Of a stretch of 64,000 nt of DNA, positions 10,919 through 20,034 are shown piece by piece. Position 1 is the stretch's first letter. Each line of letters begins with the position of its first letter. The translations under genes and the position numbers were made by a program. A model generated the notes under the pieces. That model worked only from the letters and a program-made list of their open reading frames with translations. It was not told the DNA's origin and made no database searches. Origin of the DNA: Betaproteobacteria bacterium HGW-Betaproteobacteria-7 (lineage in GTDB: Bacteria; Pseudomonadota; Gammaproteobacteria; Burkholderiales; Rhodocyclaceae); assembly GCA_002840765.1 (NCBI GenBank), contig PHCE01000001.1, positions 124,001 to 188,000 on the forward strand, given 5' to 3'.

Positions 10919-11713
10919 TCATCGTTCAGTTGTTTCGACCTTTTCCGTTTCCTCGATTAAATCGTTTGATGGGCCATTGGTAGCCGGCTTCTCACTGCTG
11001 GGCGGCTTAGTATTTATGGTGTAGCCAGCCTTTTCCAAGCGCTGCCGCAATGCCGCAAAAGTCACACCGGAACGGTAGGCCCGCTGTGCATGTTCCGCTG
11101 CTTTTTCCCAATTCTTGATATCGGCATAGAGCAGACCAATGTTGTATTGAAAAATGCGGTCATCTTCGTAATGTGATTCGGCAAGGCGATATTGTTCAAG
11201 TGCTTCCTGAAATTTACGATTCTGGTGCAGGTGAATGGCATACGAATAGCGAACTGCCTTGTCTTCCGGGCGAAAACGTATGGCCCTGTCGAAGAAGCAA
11301 TAGGCACTAATCTTGGGTGTGAAAACCGTGGATGAGCGCTGCGGAAGCTTCCCTCCTGCCATCCGTTCAAGGCGTGAAATTGCCACCAAGGCCTCCGGAT
11401 GATTGGGGAACACTCGCAGTGTGTAGTGAATTTCTCCGGTCAGTCGTTCGATGGAAAAACGCTTGGTATTCAGCATCTTCATTTCCGGGTTGAAGTGGAC
11501 ATTTTCCACCCGCTTGATCCGTCCCATCGGATCCGCCCCTGTCCTCGCCGAACTTGTTGGATCGGCATAATCCCATGGGCCAATATCGCCGAAGTTCCTG
11601 AGCTCGCCGCAATCCGCGACATCGGCAATTGCCGTCCCCATGGAGGCGGCTGTGATCGCAATCAGGATTACGTTGCGCATTGCCGGCCAAGAAAATTTAT
11701 TCATATTGGGCAT
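10919..11713 (-). CDS. secreted tetratricopeptide-repeat protein
   Basis: N-terminal signal-like hydrophobic segment; TPR-like repeats (AVRYSYAIHLHQNRKFQEALEQYRLAE...). Confidence 0.7.
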   Translation of the reverse strand: MPNMNKFSWPAMRNVILIAITAASMGTAIADVADCGELRNFGDIGPWDYADPTSSARTGADPMGRIKRVENVHFNPEMKMLNTKRFSIERLTGEIHYTLRVFPNHPEALVAISRLERMAGGKLPQRSSTVFTPKISAYCFFDRAIRFRPEDKAVRYSYAIHLHQNRKFQEALEQYRLAESHYEDDRIFQYNIGLLYADIKNWEKAAEHAQRAYRSGVTFAALRQRLEKAGYTINTKPPSSEKPATNGPSNDLIEETEKVETTER

Positions 11714-11733
11714 CGTTCTCTATCCAAAAGGGC

Positions 11734-13410
11734 TCAGGAGTTGGCGGACGCTGATCGCGCGGACTGGCCACGGAACCACTGTTCCATCATCATCGAAATC
11801 CAGATCATTTCACCGTAATAGCCAGGGTGTTCGTACAGGTAACGGCTGAACAGGGCATCAACGAAGTCTGCGCGCAGTATCTCGCGATCAACCAGGCCTC
11901 GGACTGAATCTTCCGCCAACGATTTCAGAGCGGAATCCTTGGCTGTCCAGACGCCGAACGGCAGACCAAAGCCCTGTTTTTTCTTGGTCAGAATTTCATC
12001 AGGCAGGAAACCGCGTAGCGCTTCCTTGAAGAACCAACGTAATTTCAGGCCCTTCAGCTTGTAATCCGTGGGCAGTTTCAAGGAGAACTCAAGGAGTTCT
12101 TCGTCCAGCATCGGGAAGCCAACTTCCAACCCGGCTAGCCTGGTCGTTCCACAAACCTTGGGCAGGTCGTTTTCACCCAGGGTGAAGCGCCAATCGAAGG
12201 CGAGTTCGCGGTTGGTGGCACTGCTGGCTTGTGGGCTATTCCATACCTGACGTTGGAGTTGCAAAGGCGCCGCAAGGTCGACTCCCGAAAGGAAACCTTC
12301 AGTGAATACCTGTTTCAGACCAAGACGGGTAACGAGGTTGTACATCTGCAGTCGATCCGGCATTGGGACGCTGGCTTGCTCGACATAGCTGGCGGCCTTG
12401 CGGATGAGGGGTATGCCTTTACCGATACCAGTTCCCAGAAAGGGCTCAAGCACCGACTCCCGTATAACTCCCGGAACGTTTTGGTAGAAGTTGAAGACGC
12501 GCTGCTTGGAGTAGCGGGAATTGCCGCCGAACAACTCGTCACCGCCATCGCCAGCCAGTATGCGAGTAACGCCATCTTCGCGCGCCATCTTTGCGCAGTA
12601 GTAGGCCGGCAGCGCTGAGGAGTTGCCGAAAGGCTGATCGTAGGATGCGGCCACCTGAGGAATGCTGCGCAGCAGGTCCTGCGGAGTGACGTAATACTCG
12701 TGGTGCTCGGTGTTGAATTGCTTAGACGCTAAGCGGGCAAATTCCATTTCGTCATAGCCTTCGGCCTCGAATCCGATCGAATAGCTTGCCGCTGGCCGCC
12801 CCAGAACCTGGCCAATCATGCCGGCCACGGTGGAGCTGTCGGTGCCGCCGCTGAGGAAGCAGCCTGCCTTGCCGCCATCAAGTTGGCGCGCCACTGCTTG
12901 TTGCAGCAACTCCCTGAACTCCGTGCGCAGTTGATCGAAGGAGGCTTGGCGCGGTTCTTCGAAGGTGGGTACCCAGTATGGAGCGACCGTTAGCACACCA
13001 TTGTTGAAAATAGCATAGTGCGCTGGCGGCAACCGATAGACACCCTGGAAGATGGTGCGGGGTGACGGGATGGTGTGGAAATAGAAGTAGTCGAAGATGG
13101 CCTGCGGGTCGATTTCCGCCATGCCACCGGCTACTTCGTCCGCACGCTCGGCAAAGCTGAGTTGCCGATCCTTATGGCGGTAGCACAGCGAGCGAACGGC
13201 GAATTTATCGACAGCCATGAAAACACCGCCATCCGGTGTCTGGAAAGCGATTGCGTAATCGCCCGCCACATGGTTGGGGGTCTGTATGCCATAGCGTCCG
13301 TAGGCCGCTTGCCAGGCAGCCAAGGCCCCTTGGCTGGCGGCGAGTTTTTCGAGATCCTCATCGAGGAAGCGAGGCTTTCCGATAATCAGGCTGTTCGAAC
13401 TGGGGGTCAT
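11734..13410 (-). CDS. asparagine synthetase B-like protein lacking the N-terminal catalytic Cys of the glutaminase domain
   Basis: PP-loop CFLSGGTDSSTVAGMIG, LAGDGGDELFGGNSRY, KKKQGFGLPFGVW; glutaminase-like remnant but no MCG(I/V/F) start. Confidence 0.85.
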   Translation of the reverse strand: MTPSSNSLIIGKPRFLDEDLEKLAASQGALAAWQAAYGRYGIQTPNHVAGDYAIAFQTPDGGVFMAVDKFAVRSLCYRHKDRQLSFAERADEVAGGMAEIDPQAIFDYFYFHTIPSPRTIFQGVYRLPPAHYAIFNNGVLTVAPYWVPTFEEPRQASFDQLRTEFRELLQQAVARQLDGGKAGCFLSGGTDSSTVAGMIGQVLGRPAASYSIGFEAEGYDEMEFARLASKQFNTEHHEYYVTPQDLLRSIPQVAASYDQPFGNSSALPAYYCAKMAREDGVTRILAGDGGDELFGGNSRYSKQRVFNFYQNVPGVIRESVLEPFLGTGIGKGIPLIRKAASYVEQASVPMPDRLQMYNLVTRLGLKQVFTEGFLSGVDLAAPLQLQRQVWNSPQASSATNRELAFDWRFTLGENDLPKVCGTTRLAGLEVGFPMLDEELLEFSLKLPTDYKLKGLKLRWFFKEALRGFLPDEILTKKKQGFGLPFGVWTAKDSALKSLAEDSVRGLVDREILRADFVDALFSRYLYEHPGYYGEMIWISMMMEQWFRGQSARSASANS

Positions 13411-13465
13411 GGTCTGTTATTCGCAGTACGTTTTTGTGGGAAGGTGCCGGGGAATGCAGGCATGC

Positions 13466-15865
13466 TTAGTGGGCCAAATTTCGTGCCCTGTGCTTGGCAC
13501 TATGATTATTGGGTATCAAGGCAAGCAGCACCAAGAGATAGAAGATGAAAGCCAGCCGGGGTGTATCGATCAGGCTGTCGAACATCCCGACAACCAGGAA
13601 GCCAACAATGGCAGCCAGAAGGAAGGGGGCAAGTTCATGTTGTCTGAATTGCCCGAAGGCAAGGCGCAAAATTGCCGCACCAACGAGTAATGAAAAAACC
13701 AACAGACCGACAAGTCCCTGATCAAAAACGACATTTACCAGGATATTCTTTGCATGCCATGGCATGTGGTCGCGATCACTGCTGAAAAACCAGTTCTGCA
13801 TGTCAAGATCAAAATCGCCATTTTTCAAAAGATTGGTGCCACCCAAGGTCGTCAGTACGATGGTGTCGATTTCTGCCAAGCCGCTGCGATTGGCAACAGC
13901 CACCGAAAACACTTTGGCGCGAGGCGCGTACCAGGGTCCGTACCCAAGGAGGTCTCCTTTAAGCTGAACGTGAGCTGATTGAAGCTCTTCGTTTGGCTTG
14001 AGCTTCGCTTGGCCAATCGCACACTTGGCAGCGTAGAGCAAGTGCTTCTCACATACTTCAACCGTAATCGTTGCCCCTGACCTTGCCCGTACCTGTAGCG
14101 TTGCCTCAAAAGGCCCGGTCGCGTCAAAGTCAAGCCTCTGGGAAACCCGCAGAGCATCACCAAAACTGATCCCGCGTCTTGGCGCAACGAGAGATAAGGA
14201 TTTTTTCTCCTGCTCTTTGATGATTTGATAGGTACCAGGAAACTTGTTGTCGGGTATTGCGTAGAAATAGTTCGCGGAATAGCGCCCCAGACCTTTGCCA
14301 AACAAGACATCCAGTTCGTCCTGCAGCATGGACATGCTCAGGTTCCAGTGATCAAATCGCCCGTCGAGATCCTTTTCAGAAGTTGCAAATCGCTCGCCAA
14401 CGTAGCCACCACCGACAAATACTGCGACGACAGCACAGATTGCAACACCCCCACCGAAGAAATTGGCTTGCCAGCGTATATCGCTAGGCCAGATCGGATT
14501 GGCTGAAAAAACGCCACGCGATACAACGGCAATCACCGCGGCCATAGCGCCCAGCATTCCCCAAAGTGCTTCGCCCCCCCCCCAATGGAATGCCACGTGT
14601 ACCGCCGAAAGCGAGAGCGCCGCAAACGCCGCAGTGCAGGAGATATAGCGGTCACTGGTTAGTCGCCTCTTTGACCAATAGAGCAGGGCCAACATGCCAG
14701 CGAATAGCACTGAATACGCGATGTAGGGCCCCTTCGCTACAAGACCAGCAAAAAGAATGATCATTCCCCCGGCGATCAGGCCAATCACCATACCGACGAA
14801 ATATTGCCCTGGCTTGATGCCGCGCAACACCGCCGGCATCGACAGCGCCGCCACTACAACCCCCATTAGCGCCATCAATCCCCGATAGCCACCTCCGGAA
14901 AAAACGGCAAACGCCATTGCCCCAAGCGTCGCCAAGGCCATAGTCCAGCGCAGTGGCCCCCAGGTCTGCTGGTGTGGCTGCGCTGATTCGAGTCCGGCAA
15001 GGTGTCGTGTTTGCCAAGCAAGCAGAGGCAATGCAACGATCAGCGCCAAGTAAACGCCCCGCGAAAAGGTGGTCAACGCTGCATAGGCACCGATGATGAT
15101 GAGACCGACCGAGAACAACTGCTGGGGCCACGTGCGAGAGTTGCGCACCGCCCAAATGGCAAATGGGGTTGCAAGCAGCAACCATCCATCCAGGGCGGCA
15201 CCGCCAACGTGCATTTCCCAGAATAGGGCTGTCGATCGGTAATCGCTGGAAAAATTGAGCAGATCGGTAAATGCCAGGCGCTCCCACAAGGCAGCCAACG
15301 ATGCTGTACCCAGCCCTATCGCCATCCCCCAGGCTAGCTTGCCTCCGTTAGCTTCTTGCGGGTCGCGTAGAAGTTGTCTCAGCAATGGCAACAGCAAGAG
15401 CGCAAGGAAAAAACTCTTGCCGATGCGGATACTGTTCATCGGGCCGTCGTAGCCCTGAAACCAGCCGAATGAGAATCCACCTGCATCGGCAAATCCGCGA
15501 ACGAGCGAGGCTAGCACCGATAATCCCATCAACAGGGAAAGCACTGGTAACAGCCACGAGCGGCGCGATGAGCCGCCAGGAGGGTGATCCACGAACATCC
15601 GCGCATAGCCTCCAGAGGCCATGCCAAGAACTATCAGATCAATTTCTTCGAAGGTAAGCCAACCTGTCCACGGAGCAAATCCGACTACCGGCAACAACGC
15701 CGGTACGATTACCAAGAACCACGACAATCGGTAGTAGGCTAACAGGCCCGTTGCAACAAATAGGGTTGTCGCAGTGATATGACCGAGCGGATAGTGCCAG
15801 GCCAAGAATCCACCAACAACAAAAGCAGTCAGCGCAGCCAAGAGATCACGCAGACGCCCCAACAT
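13466..15865 (-). CDS. O-antigen ligase/polymerase-like membrane protein with a large periplasmic C-terminal domain
   Basis: ~10+ TM helices, FSRGVYLALIVALPLLAW; FGKGLGRY; carbohydrate-binding-like NLLKNGDFDLDMQNWFFSSDRDHMPWHAKN before final TMs. Confidence 0.78.
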   Translation of the reverse strand: MLGRLRDLLAALTAFVVGGFLAWHYPLGHITATTLFVATGLLAYYRLSWFLVIVPALLPVVGFAPWTGWLTFEEIDLIVLGMASGGYARMFVDHPPGGSSRRSWLLPVLSLLMGLSVLASLVRGFADAGGFSFGWFQGYDGPMNSIRIGKSFFLALLLLPLLRQLLRDPQEANGGKLAWGMAIGLGTASLAALWERLAFTDLLNFSSDYRSTALFWEMHVGGAALDGWLLLATPFAIWAVRNSRTWPQQLFSVGLIIIGAYAALTTFSRGVYLALIVALPLLAWQTRHLAGLESAQPHQQTWGPLRWTMALATLGAMAFAVFSGGGYRGLMALMGVVVAALSMPAVLRGIKPGQYFVGMVIGLIAGGMIILFAGLVAKGPYIAYSVLFAGMLALLYWSKRRLTSDRYISCTAAFAALSLSAVHVAFHWGGGEALWGMLGAMAAVIAVVSRGVFSANPIWPSDIRWQANFFGGGVAICAVVAVFVGGGYVGERFATSEKDLDGRFDHWNLSMSMLQDELDVLFGKGLGRYSANYFYAIPDNKFPGTYQIIKEQEKKSLSLVAPRRGISFGDALRVSQRLDFDATGPFEATLQVRARSGATITVEVCEKHLLYAAKCAIGQAKLKPNEELQSAHVQLKGDLLGYGPWYAPRAKVFSVAVANRSGLAEIDTIVLTTLGGTNLLKNGDFDLDMQNWFFSSDRDHMPWHAKNILVNVVFDQGLVGLLVFSLLVGAAILRLAFGQFRQHELAPFLLAAIVGFLVVGMFDSLIDTPRLAFIFYLLVLLALIPNNHSAKHRARNLAH

Positions 15866-16032
15866 GTCAGATCTTCACAACTTGTTGTGGCACGCGGCAC
15901 AACCTGGCGTGCCTCTATGCCATTCGACCGACCGAGACTTGCCCGGCAAGCCTGAATCGAGCCTGAACGTTGCCTCCAGGTCCCTCCTGTTCGTCCTTGC
16001 AAGACAGGCGGAGATCAGCACAACGCACCGCA

Positions 16033-16284
16033 TCAGCCAGCCAGCTTGCCGTCTACAAATTCGACCAGCGAACCGACGGTGGCGAATGTGCTGCCTTCGA
16101 TCTCGTCGTCTTCGACGGTGAAGCCGAAACGGTCTTCGAAACCGGTAATCAGAGCAACTACGGCCATCGAATCAAGCTCGGGAATGGCGCCGAGGAGAGG
16201 CGTGCTGGCAGTAAACTCCGCCGCACGACCGTTCAAACTCAGAATTTCGTCCAGAAGGGACAGCACTTCCTTTTCGGTATTCAA
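16033..16284 (-). CDS. acyl carrier protein (exosortase A system-associated type)
   Basis: 83-aa acidic ACP with ELDSMAVVALI phosphopantetheine-site motif. Confidence 0.85.
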   Translation of the reverse strand: MNTEKEVLSLLDEILSLNGRAAEFTASTPLLGAIPELDSMAVVALITGFEDRFGFTVEDDEIEGSTFATVGSLVEFVDGKLAG

Positions 16285-16396
16285 GCCTTGCTCCTACGAC
16301 AACAGTATGGGAGGCCGAATTATAGGGGGAGAATGCCATTTCCACTGTGAGATACTCCACGTCGTCATACCCCGTTTCCTGCCAGACTACCTGCCC

Positions 16397-17995
16397 ATGC
16401 GAGACTCGACGCTTCTACCCGAACTGATTGCCCGCGCCGCCGAGCGCGACGCCGCCGCCCCTGCCCTTACCTATGGCAAGACCACCCTCAGCTATGGCGA
16501 ACTGCAGGAATCCGTTTCCCGCTTCGCCAGCGGCCTGATCGGCCTTGGTCTGGCACGTGGTGAGCGGGTTGCCATCTACCTGGAAAAACGCTTCGAGACG
16601 GTGATCGCCAGCTTTGGCTCACCGGCGGCCGGCGGCGTGTTCGTACCGATCAATCCGCTGCTCAAACCGGAACAGGTGGGTTACATCATGCGCGACTGCA
16701 ATGTCCGCGTGCTGGTCACCTCGCCCGAGCGCCTGGCCCTGCTGCAGGAAACACTGCCGGCCTGCCACGATCTGCGCCATGTGGTCGTACTTGATTCGGC
16801 CGATGCGCTGCCAGCGCTGGGCGCCTTGAACGTGCTGCGCTGGAGCGCACTGCTTGAAGCGCCCTCGGCGCTGGCACACCGGGTCATCGACACCGATGTT
16901 GTCGGCATTCTTTACACCTCAGGCAGCACCGGCAAGCCGAAGGGTGTGGTGCTTTCGCACCGCAACATGGTGGCCGGCGCCAAGAGCGTTGCCAGCTACC
17001 TGGAAAACCATGCTGGCGACACGCTGCTGGCCGCCCTGCCCCTTTCCTTCGATGCCGGTTTCAGCCAGTTGACGACAGCCTTCCATGTCGGCGCCCGGGT
17101 CGTACTGCTCAACTACCTGTTGCCGCGCGACGTGATCAAGGCGATCGAACGTGAGAAGGTCACCGGCCTGACCGCCGTACCGCCGCTGTACATCCAGCTG
17201 ACCCAACTGGCCTGGCCGGAAAGCATCACCGGCCATCTGCGTTATTTCGCCAATACCGGCGGCCGCATGCCGCGCGAGACGCTCGATGCGCTGCGCCGCC
17301 ACCTGCCGCGGAGCAAGCCTGTCCTGATGTACGGCCTGACCGAGGCTTTCCGCTCAACTTTCCTGCCGCCGGCCGAGGTCGATAAGCGGCCGGATTCCAT
17401 CGGCAAGGCCATTCCCAATGCCGAAATCCTGGTGCTGCGCGAGGATGGCTCGCCCTGCGCGCCGAACGAGCCGGGCGAACTGGTGCATCGCGGCGCCCTG
17501 GTCGGCATGGGTTACTGGAACGATCCGGAAAAGACGGCCGAGCGCTACAAGCCGCTGCCGGTGCATGCCCCGGGCCGCGAGGCCGGGCTGGTGCTGCCGG
17601 AGATCGCCGTTTTCTCGGGCGATACGGTGCGTATGGACGAGGAAGGCTTCCTCTATTTCATCGGCCGCCGCGACGAGATGATGAAGACCTCCGGCTATCG
17701 CGTCAGTCCGACCGAGGTCGAGGAAATCCTCTACGCCACGAAGATGGTTGGCGAGTGCGTGGCTTTCGGCGTCGATGACGACCGGCTCGGCCAGGCGATC
17801 CAGGTCATCGCCACGCCGCCGGCCGACGGTGCACTCGACGTCGCCGTCTTGCTCGCCGAATGCAAGACGCGCATGCCGGCTTACATGCTCCCGGCTGGCA
17901 TCGAGGTGCGCAACGGCCCGCTGCCGCGCAATCCCAATGGCAAGATCGACCGCAAGACGCTGTCGACTGAATGGGTTGAACGCCATGGCAGTTAA
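16397..17995 (+). CDS. AMP-forming acyl-CoA ligase (exosortase A system-associated type)
   Basis: ILYTSGSTGKPKGVVLSHRN, YGLTEAFRSTF, GRRDEMMKTSGYRVSPTEVEE, NPNGKIDRK; ATG at 16397 preferred over the longer ORF. Confidence 0.9.
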   Translation: MRDSTLLPELIARAAERDAAAPALTYGKTTLSYGELQESVSRFASGLIGLGLARGERVAIYLEKRFETVIASFGSPAAGGVFVPINPLLKPEQVGYIMRDCNVRVLVTSPERLALLQETLPACHDLRHVVVLDSADALPALGALNVLRWSALLEAPSALAHRVIDTDVVGILYTSGSTGKPKGVVLSHRNMVAGAKSVASYLENHAGDTLLAALPLSFDAGFSQLTTAFHVGARVVLLNYLLPRDVIKAIEREKVTGLTAVPPLYIQLTQLAWPESITGHLRYFANTGGRMPRETLDALRRHLPRSKPVLMYGLTEAFRSTFLPPAEVDKRPDSIGKAIPNAEILVLREDGSPCAPNEPGELVHRGALVGMGYWNDPEKTAERYKPLPVHAPGREAGLVLPEIAVFSGDTVRMDEEGFLYFIGRRDEMMKTSGYRVSPTEVEEILYATKMVGECVAFGVDDDRLGQAIQVIATPPADGALDVAVLLAECKTRMPAYMLPAGIEVRNGPLPRNPNGKIDRKTLSTEWVERHGS

Positions 17996-18032
17996 TAAAT
18001 CCCTGCTTGCCTGCGTGTAATCGCCGGCTAAA

Positions 18033-18052
18033 ATGTAGAAACATCACTACAT
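18033..18052. promoter_or_regulatory. inverted repeat ATGTAG-N8-CTACAT upstream of the toxin-antitoxin pair (candidate autoregulatory operator)
   Basis: Perfect 6-bp arms (18033-18038 / 18047-18052), 14 bp before the antitoxin ATG. Confidence 0.45.
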
Positions 18053-18066
18053 AAACTTCAGGTGCC

Positions 18067-18321
18067 ATGATGATTACTACCCTGACTAGCCGTGAATTTA
18101 ATCAGGACGCCAGCCGTGCCAAGAAAGCTGCTGAGGATGGCCCGGTCATCATTACCGATCGCGGACGGCCCGCCCACGTGCTGCTCAGCATCGAAGCCTA
18201 TCAACGCCTGACCGGCGAAGGTGGCAGCATCGTCGATCTGCTGGCCATGCCGGAGGGTGCCGAAGTAGCTTTTGAACCACCGCGTGCTGATGGCCTCAGC
18301 CGCCCTGCCGACCTGAGCTGA
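18067..18321 (+). CDS. type II antitoxin, Phd/YefM family
   Basis: LTSREFNQDASRAKKAAEDGPVIITDRGRPAHVLLSIEAYQRL. Confidence 0.9.
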   Translation: MMITTLTSREFNQDASRAKKAAEDGPVIITDRGRPAHVLLSIEAYQRLTGEGGSIVDLLAMPEGAEVAFEPPRADGLSRPADLS

Positions 18322-18743
18322 TGTTCATTCTCGACACCAACGTCGTCTCGGAACTGCGCAAGGCGAAGCTTGGGAAAGCGGACGCGAAAGTCAGCGCCTG
18401 GGCGGCATCGGTGCCGCTCGGCAGCCTCCATCTGTCGGTCATCACCATTCTTGAATTGGAAACCGGTGTTCTTCTTGTTGAACGACGTGACGCGAAACAG
18501 GGGCAGTTGCTCCGTGCCTGGCTGGATAGTCAGGTGATGCCCGCCTTTGACAACCGCATACTGGCGATCGATGCGGCCATTGCCCAACGTTGCGCCCGGC
18601 TTCACGTTCCCGACCCGCGCGCCGAGCGCGATGCCTTGATTGCAGCGACGGCCCTGGTTCATGGCATGACTGTCGTCACCCGCAACATTGCCGACTTCGC
18701 GCCAACAGGCGTTACCACCCTCAATCCCTGGCTGGCTCACTGA
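18321..18743 (+). CDS. type II toxin, PIN-domain (VapC/FitB-like)
   Basis: MFILDTNVVSELRK...ITILELETGV...RDALIAATALVHGMTVVTRNIADF; overlaps antitoxin stop. Confidence 0.92.
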   Translation: MFILDTNVVSELRKAKLGKADAKVSAWAASVPLGSLHLSVITILELETGVLLVERRDAKQGQLLRAWLDSQVMPAFDNRILAIDAAIAQRCARLHVPDPRAERDALIAATALVHGMTVVTRNIADFAPTGVTTLNPWLAH

Positions 18744-18792
18744 ATCCTGCCCCTCCTCTCGCGGCATCACCAACCGACGGCGAAAAACCTGA

Positions 18793-20034
18793 ATGACCAC
18801 CCCGACTCACCGCCCCATCCACGCCCCGATGACCCAGTTCGCAGCCGCTGACGGCCAGTTGCTGGTCAATGGCCTAGCGCTCGAACGCCTGGCTGCCCGC
18901 GTCGGCCAGACGCCTTTCTATGCCTACGACCGCAGCCTGCTGACGGCGCGCGTGGCGGAATTGCGGGCGGCTCTGCCGACAGGCATCAAGCTGCATTACG
19001 CCATGAAGGCCAATCCGCTGCCGGCGGTGGTCGGGCTGATGGCTGGGCTGGTCGACGGCATTGATGTTGCCTCGGCTGGCGAACTGAAAGTGGCCCTCGA
19101 CTCTGGCGCCGATCCGCATGAAATCAGTTTTGCCGGCCCCGGCAAGCGGGATGTTGAATTGCGCCAGGCGGTTGCGGCCGGCGTCCTGGTGAATCTCGAA
19201 TCCTTCCGCGAAATTGGCGTGCTGGCCACGATTTCGGCCGATCTTGGCTGCCTGGCGCGAGTAGCCGTGCGCGTCAATCCGGATTTCGAGCTGAAGGGTT
19301 CCGGCATGAAGATGGGTGGCGGCCCCAAGCAGTTCGGCGTCGATGCCGAGCTGGTGCCGCAATTGCTCGGCGAGATCGGCGCCGCCGGCCTGCAGTTCGA
19401 AGGTTTCCATTTATTCGCCGGCTCACAGAACCTGAAGGCCGAGTCGATCTGCGAAGCCCAGCAAAAATCCTGGGAACTGGCCCGTCGGCTGGCTGACCAC
19501 GCACCGGCACCGGTGCGCTTTCTCAATCTCGGTGGCGGCTTCGGCATTCCTTATTTCCCCGGCGAGCAGCGCCTGGATCTGACTCCGATCGGCGCCAACC
19601 TGGGCGAACTGGCCGAGCGCACCGCCCGCGAGATGCCGCTGGCCGAGTTGGTCATCGAACTCGGTCGTTACTTCGTCGGCGAGGCCGGCATCTACGTGAC
19701 TCGCGTCATCGACCGCAAGGTGTCACGCGGCCAGACCTACTTGGTGGTCGACGGTGGCCTGAACCATCATCTGTCGGCTTCCGGCAACTTCGGCCAGGTC
19801 ATCCGCAAGAACTACCCGGCCGCTATCGGCAATCGGATGGGCAGTGGCGAAACTGAGGTTGTCTCGGTGGTCGGCCCACTATGCACGCCGCTCGACTTGC
19901 TGGCGGACCGCATGGAGCTGCCGGTTGCCCAGCCAGGCGACTTGGTCGTGCTTTTCCAGAGCGGCGCCTATGGAGCCAGTGCCAGCCCACAGGCCTTCCT
20001 CGGCCATCCGGTGGTGACCGAGGTACTGGTTTAG
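18793..20034 (+). CDS. PLP-dependent decarboxylase, fold III (DAP/ornithine decarboxylase-like; exosortase A system-associated type)
   Basis: TPFYAYDRSLL...LHYAMKANPLPAVVGLMAGLVDGIDVASAGEL; NLGGGFGIPY; ELGRYFVGEAGIYVTRV. Confidence 0.9.
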   Translation: MTTPTHRPIHAPMTQFAAADGQLLVNGLALERLAARVGQTPFYAYDRSLLTARVAELRAALPTGIKLHYAMKANPLPAVVGLMAGLVDGIDVASAGELKVALDSGADPHEISFAGPGKRDVELRQAVAAGVLVNLESFREIGVLATISADLGCLARVAVRVNPDFELKGSGMKMGGGPKQFGVDAELVPQLLGEIGAAGLQFEGFHLFAGSQNLKAESICEAQQKSWELARRLADHAPAPVRFLNLGGGFGIPYFPGEQRLDLTPIGANLGELAERTAREMPLAELVIELGRYFVGEAGIYVTRVIDRKVSRGQTYLVVDGGLNHHLSASGNFGQVIRKNYPAAIGNRMGSGETEVVSVVGPLCTPLDLLADRMELPVAQPGDLVVLFQSGAYGASASPQAFLGHPVVTEVLV

